A stretch of DNA of 7,302 nucleotides from positions 1-7,302 of the forward strand of contig CAMOEE010000130.1 in the NCBI GenBank assembly GCA_946611835.1, given 5' to 3'. Position numbers and translations under genes: made by a program. This stretch comes from an uncultured Treponema sp. Lineage in GTDB: Bacteria > Spirochaetota > Spirochaetia > Treponematales > Treponemataceae. This document shows positions 1 to 4,599 of this stretch, piece after piece (the first letter of the stretch is position 1; every line of letters begins with the position of its first letter). The notes below the pieces were generated by a model. The model did not search any database. It worked only from the letters and a program-made list of their open reading frames with translations, and had not been told where the DNA came from.

Positions 1-30
1 GAAAACGGAAAGTTTAGGATTCTGAAATGG

Positions 31-76
31 AAATCGCCTTCGTGAGTGTATAAATCTCACTGGGGCGATTTTTTTT
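31..76 (+). terminator. Intrinsic terminator of a gene left of the window
   Basis: The arm AAATCGCC (31-38) pairs with GGCGATTT (64-71). An inner stem GTGAG (42-46) / CTCAC (56-60) closes a nine-base loop. The 3' arm runs directly into eight T residues (69-76). This is a standard Rho-independent terminator and must serve a gene upstream of the window. Stop codons occur in all three plus frames at 15-17, 23-25 and 43-45, so the end of that gene cannot be assigned to a frame from the 30 bases available. Confidence 0.85.
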
Positions 77-120
77 GGGGGGCCTTTTTGTCCCCTGCGT
101 AAACTTGCTGTCAAAAAAAA

Positions 121-149
121 TTGACTTCTTTCAAAAGCCATGTCAAAAT
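121..149 (+). promoter_or_regulatory. Putative sigma70-type promoter for the radical SAM gene
   Basis: TTGACT (121-126) matches the -35 consensus at five of six positions. It is followed after 17 bp by CAAAAT (144-149), a four-of-six -10 box. TG at 141-142, one base before the -10, forms an extended -10 element. Transcription would begin near 156, giving a very short leader of about 17 nt that contains the SD. The call rests only on consensus matching. Confidence 0.5.
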
Positions 150-172
150 AATTTTTACAAAGGAGAAAAGCC

Positions 173-1120
173 ATGGATCAGAAACAAGTCGTGTATATTC
201 GCAATAACGAAAGACTTCTTACGATTAAGTGGCGACTTACCACCTGGTGTAACTATAACTGTTCCTACTGTGTCCAGACCTTAGTCCGTAAATTTGACAA
301 AACCAAAAAAACAGATTTTGATCGTCTGCTTTCAGCCGCAAAAGACATAAACATGTTCCTTGAAGAATCCACTCGTGATGTAAAAATCCTGCTGATCGGA
401 GGGGAAGTCTCCTGGTACGACCTTGAGACACTTATAGCGGCAATTCCGTCAAAAAAACTGAAAATCCTCAGCTTCAGCACGAATCTTTCCAACAGCTCAG
501 ACTATTACATTTTCCTCGCGAAATACCTCCACTCTCGGGGCATAACGCTCGATCTGGTCTGCAGTCTCCACAAAGAATATGTACAGCCAGAAGCGTTCAT
601 CAACAAAGTCCTGCACATCCGGGAAGCCGCCGAAATGAAATCCATCCGCCTTGAAATGGTCGTCAATCACAAAACAGAAGCTCTTTATGCGATGGTAAAA
701 TCCACCTGCGAAAAAAATGCGCTTGATTACCGGTTCGACTACGATATCACCGAAAGCGAAGAATACCGCAGCCACGGCCTTGCCGTTTCCAGCTACAAAA
801 ATCCGCGTTACACCGTCACTTTTGACGATGGCACAAAGGACTATACGATTTCAAACAGCCAGCTCCTCAATCTCAGAAACGGTCAGTGCGCCAATTCCCG
901 CTTCCTGTCGGAAGGATTCTACTGCACGCGAGGTCTGTCCTATCTGAGCATTGATGTCGATATGGTTTCCGACAATGATATCTGTATTCCCCGCGAAAAA
1001 TTCGTTCCAGTCCGAGATTACCACCTCCAGACCGAACCACACCTCTGCACCGAGAAAAACGGATGCCTCCTTTACGGAGACATCTCCATCGCAAAGAAAA
1101 AAGAGGATATTGATTTTTAA
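173..1120 (+). CDS. Radical SAM protein with cysteine-rich C-terminus, function unknown
   Basis: This 315-residue protein carries the radical SAM signature CX3CX2C (Cys26, Cys30, Cys33, in a TTWCNYNCSYC context). In known family members these cysteines bind the [4Fe-4S] cluster that cleaves S-adenosylmethionine. A GGE motif at 76-78 matches the SAM-binding strand-2 motif, so roughly residues 18-190 should form the partial TIM barrel. The C-terminal part has cysteines at 239, 251, 271, 292 and 298, with segments FYCTRG and LCTEKNGC. This spacing suggests a twitch/SPASM-like auxiliary Fe-S cluster domain, but it does not fit the canonical seven-cysteine SPASM pattern. There is no signal peptide or membrane segment, so the protein should be cytosolic. 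ATG173 is chosen because AAAGGAG (159-165) lies seven bases upstream. The gene has its own promoter and stands alone. No precursor peptide or partner enzyme is visible, so the substrate is unknown. The superfamily call is firm; any specific function would be a guess. Confidence 0.85.
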   Translation: MDQKQVVYIRNNERLLTIKWRLTTWCNYNCSYCVQTLVRKFDKTKKTDFDRLLSAAKDINMFLEESTRDVKILLIGGEVSWYDLETLIAAIPSKKLKILSFSTNLSNSSDYYIFLAKYLHSRGITLDLVCSLHKEYVQPEAFINKVLHIREAAEMKSIRLEMVVNHKTEALYAMVKSTCEKNALDYRFDYDITESEEYRSHGLAVSSYKNPRYTVTFDDGTKDYTISNSQLLNLRNGQCANSRFLSEGFYCTRGLSYLSIDVDMVSDNDICIPREKFVPVRDYHLQTEPHLCTEKNGCLLYGDISIAKKKEDIDF

Positions 1121-1253
1121 TATAACCCATCTACGGAAGCCACTTGTCGACGGGAACGCACTATTCCAGAACAAGGGCGGGGACGATGCCGACGGAAGAA
1201 TTACGCACACCTTCTGTAACAGAAAATCAAAATTCATTTTTTTTACTTTTCCC

Positions 1254-1282
1254 TTGACAGAAAAGAATAGATAGAGTAATAT
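1254..1282 (+). promoter_or_regulatory. Putative promoter of the peroxidase gene
   Basis: A perfect -35 box TTGACA (1254-1259) is followed after 17 bp by TAATAT (1277-1282), a four-of-six -10 match. Transcription would start near 1289, inside the adjacent palindrome, leaving a leader of about 58 nt before the ATG at 1347. Confidence 0.6.
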
Positions 1283-1283
1283 C

Positions 1284-1299
1284 ATATTGTACACAATAT
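1284..1299. promoter_or_regulatory. Operator-like palindrome over the peroxidase transcription start
   Basis: ATATTGT (1284-1290) and ACAATAT (1293-1299) are exact inverted 7-bp arms around a central AC. The palindrome lies one base past the -10 box and covers the expected +1, the usual place for a repressor operator. Its size and AT-rich arms suit a dimeric winged-helix regulator (MarR or GntR type, for example). The sequence does not identify which regulator, and none is encoded in the window. Confidence 0.5.
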
Positions 1300-1346
1300 A
1301 AACGCATTAAATAATTTTATTGTTGGAAAATTCTGGAGGTTTTATT

Positions 1347-1886
1347 ATGATTTATGATTATGAAGTAACAAAGGCAAACGGCGAGAAACTTAGTCTTTCT
1401 GAATACAAGGGAAAGGTTATGCTTATCGTAAACACTGCGACAGGCTGCGGTTTTACTCCACAGTACGAGCCAATCGAAAAGCTCTACAAGGACTATCACG
1501 AAAAGGGTCTTGAAATCCTTGATATTCCCTGCAACCAGTTTGGCGGTCAGGCTCCTGGCAGCGATGAGGAAATTCACGAGTTCTGTACCCTTCACTACAA
1601 CACGACCTTCCCTCAGATGAAAAAATCTGATGTAAACGGCGAGAATGAGCTTCCTCTTTACACATATCTCAAAGAGCAGAAGGGCTTTGCCGGTTTTGAC
1701 GAGCACAAACTGAAGGGCCTTCTTGAGGACATGTTCAGCAAGGCAGATCCTGACTGGGCCAAAAAGAGTGACATCAAATGGAATTTCACGAAATTTGTGA
1801 TTGACCGCCAGGGAAATGTCGTAGCCCGCTTCGAACCGACTGCTGACATGGCGAAAGTCGAAGAATGCATCAAATCATTGCTCTAG
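1347..1886 (+). CDS. gpx: Glutathione peroxidase-family (thioredoxin-type) peroxidase
   Basis: This 179-residue, thioredoxin-fold cytosolic enzyme should reduce hydrogen peroxide or organic hydroperoxides. The family tetrad is visible: peroxidatic Cys34 (TGCGFTPQYE), Gln68 (NQFGGQAPG), and Trp145 with Asn146 (KWNFTKF). Cys34 is a normal TGC codon (1446-1448), so this is not a selenoprotein. Cys80 (EFCTLHYNTTFP) sits where two-Cys, thioredoxin-dependent members carry the resolving cysteine. Reduction by thioredoxin is therefore more likely than by glutathione, despite the family name. Length is typical for bacterial members. ATG1347 is preferred over the in-frame TTG at 1320 because GGAGG (1335-1339) is well spaced before it and the family fold begins there. 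The gene appears monocistronic, with its own promoter and a palindromic putative operator, and is followed by a hairpin. A role in oxidative-stress defence is inferred from the family. Confidence 0.93.
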   Translation: MIYDYEVTKANGEKLSLSEYKGKVMLIVNTATGCGFTPQYEPIEKLYKDYHEKGLEILDIPCNQFGGQAPGSDEEIHEFCTLHYNTTFPQMKKSDVNGENELPLYTYLKEQKGFAGFDEHKLKGLLEDMFSKADPDWAKKSDIKWNFTKFVIDRQGNVVARFEPTADMAKVEECIKSLL

Positions 1887-1900
1887 TAATCAAAAACAAG

Positions 1901-1955
1901 GGCCAGGCCTCTGCCAAACTTACTTTGTGCAAGCCTAGCCTAACAATTTTCTTTC
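1901..1955 (+). terminator. Possible imperfect terminator after the peroxidase gene
   Basis: GGCCAGGC (1901-1908) pairs with GCCTAGCC (1933-1940) with one C/A mismatch. An inner stem of CAAA (1915-1918) with TTTG (1924-1927), extended by GC/GC around a bulged T, continues the hairpin. A T-rich run (TAACAATTTTCTTTCT) follows from 1941. The interrupted stem and loose T-tract make this weaker than the terminator at the left edge. It still separates the peroxidase gene from the promoter of the next operon. Confidence 0.4.
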
Positions 1956-1964
1956 TGTTATACT
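1956..1964 (+). promoter_or_regulatory. Extended -10 promoter placed for a leaderless transcript
   Basis: TGTTATACT combines an extended -10 TGN (1956-1958) with TATACT (1959-1964), a five-of-six -10 match. The hexamer expected 17 bp upstream (1936-1941) is a poor -35, as is common for extended -10 promoters. Seven bases past the -10 is position 1971-1972, which is the ATG of the next gene, so the mRNA would have essentially no 5' leader. Confidence 0.5.
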
Positions 1965-1971
1965 CATCTGC

Positions 1972-3900
1972 ATGATTATCGTACTTAAAAATGGCGTTAG
2001 CGACAGCGAGAAAAGCAATATCAAGTCTGTCCTTAAAGGACATTCTTTCAAAATAAACGAAGTCAAGGGCGAAGAAAGCACAGTCCTTGCGGCAGTTGGA
2101 AAACTTGCCATGGATGTCCGTGAAGTCGAGGTTTTGCCCGGAGTTGAAAAGGTAATTCCGATTTCAAAACCCTACAAAATGGCTTCACGGGAATTCAAGC
2201 CCGAAAATACCATCGTAGAGATTCCCAATAACCGGGGTCAGATTATCCGTGTCGGCGGAAGCCGCCTGGTTTCCATTGCAGGTCCCTGTGCAGTCGAGAG
2301 CCGTCAGCAGATGCTTGATGCGGCTAAGGCTGTGGCGGCCAGCGGAGCTACAATGCTTCGCGGAGGAGCTTACAAACCCCGTACATCTCCTTATTCTTTC
2401 CAGGGCTTGGGCGAAGAAGGACTCAAATACCTCAAAGAGGCCGGTGAAAAGTACGGTCTTCCTGTTGTCACTGAGATTGTCGCCAGCGAGTACATTCCTG
2501 TGATGAAAGACTATGTTGATGTCTATCAGGTCGGGGCGCGCAACATGCAGAATTTCGAGCTTTTGAAAAGGCTCGGTGCCCTGGGAAAACCTGTCATCTT
2601 AAAGCGGGGGCTTTCGGCCACAATCGAAGAATGGCTTATGAGCGCCGAATACCTTCTTTCTTCTGGAACTGACCGTGTTATTTTGTGTGAGCGTGGTATC
2701 CGCACCTACGAAAAAGCAACCCGCAACACTCTCGATTTAAGCGCAATTCCTGTTCTCCGCAGCATGACCCATCTTCCGATTATCGTTGACCCAAGTCATG
2801 CTCTTGGCGTTAGAGACAAAATCCCGCCAATGGCTCTTGCTTCCATTGCGGCAGGGGCTGACGGCATTATCGTTGAAGTTCACTGTCACCCTGAGCAGGC
2901 TCTTTCTGATGCGGCTCAGGCTCTCTACCCTGCCCAGTTCGACAAAATCATGCGTGACATTGAGTCTCTTGCTCCAGTCATGGGCAAAGAAGTCGCTCAT
3001 ATCCGCTCAGTCGACTCTCAGAAAAAGGCAAATGCCGAAAAAATCACCCACAAAAAGCCAATCTGCGTTTTCTCCGGCATGAAGGGAGCTTACGCTGAGC
3101 AGGCAATCGAAAATTTCTTTGAGGATTCTGTTGAAGCCCAGACGGTCGATTCATTCGACGAGATTTTCCAGGCTGTCGTTGACGGAAAGGCTGACTACGG
3201 CATGGTTCCAATCGAAAACTCAACCGCAGGCTCGGTCTACAACAACTACGACAACCTCACCCGCTACGAGGACATTTCCATCGTGGGCGCCCTCACTTTG
3301 CGGATTCAGCACTCGCTTTTGGGCGTTAAGGGAGCTTCACTCGACACAATCAAAAATGTCTACTCTCATCCCCAGGGCTTAAGCCAGTGCTCTAATTTCC
3401 TGAAAAGTCAGAAATGGAATGCCGTGGACACAGTTTCGACAGCGACGGCGGCAAGCCTTGTTGCAGAAAAGGGTTCGGTCGAAAACGCCGCAATCTGCAA
3501 CGCACGGAACGCGGCGATTTACGGTCTTGAAGTGCTCAAAGAGGGCATCCAGAACGAGCAGAACAATTACACCCGCTTTGTTGTGATTGCCGCAAATCAT
3601 GTCAAGGAGCCTCTCAAACAGTGGAGCGAGCAGAAGCCCAACATGGCAAGTTTTGTCTTCACCACAAAGAACGAGGCCGGCGCTCTTTACGATGCCCTTG
3701 GCGTTTTCAAGCAAGCAAACCTCAGCATGAACCGCCTCGAATCACGCCCAATCGCAGGAAAACCATGGAAATACTGGTTCTACTGCGATGTCGTGATTGG
3801 CTCAGATATCGAAAATCCGGCTGAATATATCACCGATTTCAGCAAAAAATTAAAAACAACCGCCGAAGATGTCAGAATTCTTGGTATCTATGCGGAGTAA
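1972..3900 (+). CDS. aroF-pheA: Fused DAHP synthase (type I-beta) / prephenate dehydratase
   Basis: This 642-residue fusion contains two enzymes of aromatic amino-acid synthesis. Residues 1-70 form the small ferredoxin-like domain seen in Thermotoga-type DAHP synthases. Residues about 95-340 are the DAHP synthase barrel (erythrose-4-phosphate + PEP to DAHP), with GPC (104-106), GGAYKPRTSPYSFQG (131-145), KR (211-212) and DPSH (273-276). The expected metal ligands are Cys106, His276, Glu302 and Asp313. After a linker (about 341-361), residues 362-540 are prephenate dehydratase (prephenate to phenylpyruvate), with GAYAEQA (372-378), VPIENSTAGSV (412-422) and the catalytic-type TRF (534-536). 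Residues about 557-640 are an ACT domain with GAL (570-572) and ESRP (590-593), the Phe-binding motifs. No chorismate mutase domain is present. The ATG at 1972 fits the family N-terminus but has no SD. Expression is likely leaderless, and ilvN follows 12 bases after the stop codon. Confidence 0.95.
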   Translation: MIIVLKNGVSDSEKSNIKSVLKGHSFKINEVKGEESTVLAAVGKLAMDVREVEVLPGVEKVIPISKPYKMASREFKPENTIVEIPNNRGQIIRVGGSRLVSIAGPCAVESRQQMLDAAKAVAASGATMLRGGAYKPRTSPYSFQGLGEEGLKYLKEAGEKYGLPVVTEIVASEYIPVMKDYVDVYQVGARNMQNFELLKRLGALGKPVILKRGLSATIEEWLMSAEYLLSSGTDRVILCERGIRTYEKATRNTLDLSAIPVLRSMTHLPIIVDPSHALGVRDKIPPMALASIAAGADGIIVEVHCHPEQALSDAAQALYPAQFDKIMRDIESLAPVMGKEVAHIRSVDSQKKANAEKITHKKPICVFSGMKGAYAEQAIENFFEDSVEAQTVDSFDEIFQAVVDGKADYGMVPIENSTAGSVYNNYDNLTRYEDISIVGALTLRIQHSLLGVKGASLDTIKNVYSHPQGLSQCSNFLKSQKWNAVDTVSTATAASLVAEKGSVENAAICNARNAAIYGLEVLKEGIQNEQNNYTRFVVIAANHVKEPLKQWSEQKPNMASFVFTTKNEAGALYDALGVFKQANLSMNRLESRPIAGKPWKYWFYCDVVIGSDIENPAEYITDFSKKLKTTAEDVRILGIYAE

Positions 3901-3905
3901 AGGAG
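3899..3905 (+). promoter_or_regulatory. Ribosome binding site that sets the ilvN start
   Basis: AAAGGAG overlaps the TAA stop of the upstream fusion gene and lies seven bases before ATG3913. A TTG at 3907, two codons earlier and in frame, would leave only one base of spacing, so ATG is the better start. The overlap of stop codon and SD suggests translational coupling within a two-gene mRNA. Confidence 0.8.
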
Positions 3906-3912
3906 CTTGTAT

Positions 3913-4404
3913 ATGAAAAAATATGTTTTGTCTGTTCTTGTCGAAGACCATGCCGGCGTTTTGAGCCGTGTTTCTGGCCTTTTCAGCCGCCGTGGATTCA
4001 ACATCGACTCTCTCACAGTCTGCGAGACCTACAACCCAGGCCAGAGCCGCATGACAATCGTTGTTCAGGGCGACGAATATGTCCTGGAGCAGATTAAAAA
4101 ACAGCTCTCAAAACTCGTCGAGGTAATTTCAATCAAGCACTGCCACAAAGAAAACACCACCCAGCGGGAAATGGCTTTGATTAAAGTTAAGGCAAGCGGA
4201 ACAGACCGTGCCGTCATCATCGAAACCTGCGACATTTTCCGTGCGCACATCGTCGATGTTTCACAAAGCTCTGTTATCGTCGAGGCAACAGGCAGCGAGG
4301 AAAAGATTTCAAGCCTTATCCGCCTTCTTGAGCCATACGGTATCCTTGAACTGTGCAAAACAGGTCTCACAGCAATGGGCCGGGGCGAAGAAGTTTTGAA
4401 ATAA
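3913..4404 (+). CDS. ilvN: Acetolactate synthase small (regulatory) subunit
   Basis: This 163-residue protein is the usual length for IlvN/IlvH, the subunit that activates acetolactate synthase and gives it valine feedback control in branched-chain amino-acid synthesis. Residues 1-75 are the N-terminal ACT domain, with AGVLSRVSGLFSRRGFNIDS at 14-33. Gly15 and Asn30 align with the valine-site residues Gly14 and Asn29 of E. coli IlvH, so valine sensitivity is plausible. Residues about 80-160 are the C-terminal small-subunit domain, with EMALIKV, FRAHIVDVS and a final TGLTAMGRG. It is co-transcribed with the DAHP synthase/prephenate dehydratase gene, with an SD over that gene's stop codon. The catalytic subunit gene ilvB, usually adjacent, is not in this window: upstream is the fusion gene, and downstream is an intergenic repeat and a convergent gene. 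The family call is secure; calling it ilvN rather than ilvH is convention. Confidence 0.95.
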   Translation: MKKYVLSVLVEDHAGVLSRVSGLFSRRGFNIDSLTVCETYNPGQSRMTIVVQGDEYVLEQIKKQLSKLVEVISIKHCHKENTTQREMALIKVKASGTDRAVIIETCDIFRAHIVDVSQSSVIVEATGSEEKISSLIRLLEPYGILELCKTGLTAMGRGEEVLK

Positions 4405-4431
4405 TTCATAATGCTGAATGCATAATTCATA
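4401..4431. repeat. 10-bp direct repeat at the ilvN stop codon
   Basis: ATAATTCATA occurs exactly at 4401-4410 and at 4422-4431, with copy starts 21 bp apart. The 11-bp spacer has a similar composition and contains the short repeat ATGC. The first copy contains the ilvN stop codon (4402-4404); the second abuts the GC-rich element that starts at 4435. It looks like a short AT-rich minisatellite-type tract. Confidence 0.6.
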
Positions 4432-4434
4432 TTT

Positions 4435-4572
4435 GGGGGTTCCCGCCGCTACTACACTTCGTTTCGTGGTACGGCGGTCGGGTGTTGCGCACTTACGCTG
4501 ACGCTCCAACCGCTCACTCACTCGCCACAGGCTCGTTCAGCTTGCGGTCGCCTGCGGCGGTGCTCCACCCCC
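4435..4572. repeat. GC-rich MITE-like palindromic intergenic element
   Basis: This 138-bp block between two convergent genes is markedly richer in GC than its flanks and has no convincing ORF. Its ends are inverted: GGGGGT (4435-4440) against ACCCCC (4567-4572), then CCGCCG (4443-4448) against CGGCGG (4555-4560). These form imperfect terminal inverted repeats. Inside, CCGCCG also pairs with CGGCGG at 4472-4477, extended by ACTAC (4451-4455) with GTGGT (4466-4470). ACCGC (4509-4513) can pair with GCGGT (4544-4548). This architecture resembles a non-autonomous miniature element or a REP-like dispersed repeat. It may also act as a two-way transcription barrier, though neither strand has a clean T-tract. 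No transposase is present. Confidence 0.55.
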
Positions 4573-4599
4573 TAACCCATAACACTCTCAGTTTTCAAC

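Noticed and set aside
75..284. A 69-codon plus-strand ORF ahead of the radical SAM gene, considered as a possible RiPP precursor
   Set aside because: It begins in the terminator/promoter region, has no SD, and overlaps the radical SAM coding region by over 100 bases in another frame.
1201..1250. Terminator after the radical SAM gene (TTCTG-TAA-CAGAA followed by a T-run)
   Set aside because: The stem is only five AT-rich base pairs and the T-run begins about a dozen bases later, so it is too weak to call.
851..1294. A 147-codon minus-strand ORF across the end of the radical SAM gene and the following gap
   Set aside because: It is antisense to a well-supported gene, begins inside the peroxidase promoter region, and its translation has no recognisable motif.
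1320..1346. TTG at 1320 as the start of the peroxidase
   Set aside because: The GGAGG at 1335-1339 lies after it and is correctly spaced for ATG1347. The extra nine residues are not part of the family fold.
1887..1971. Attenuator, T-box or riboswitch ahead of the aromatic pathway gene
   Set aside because: The only hairpin lies upstream of the likely promoter, there is no leader peptide with Phe codons, and the transcript appears leaderless.
3379..3714. A 111-codon minus-strand ORF inside the prephenate dehydratase region
   Set aside because: It is a frame shadow of a gene whose plus-strand translation is strongly conserved.
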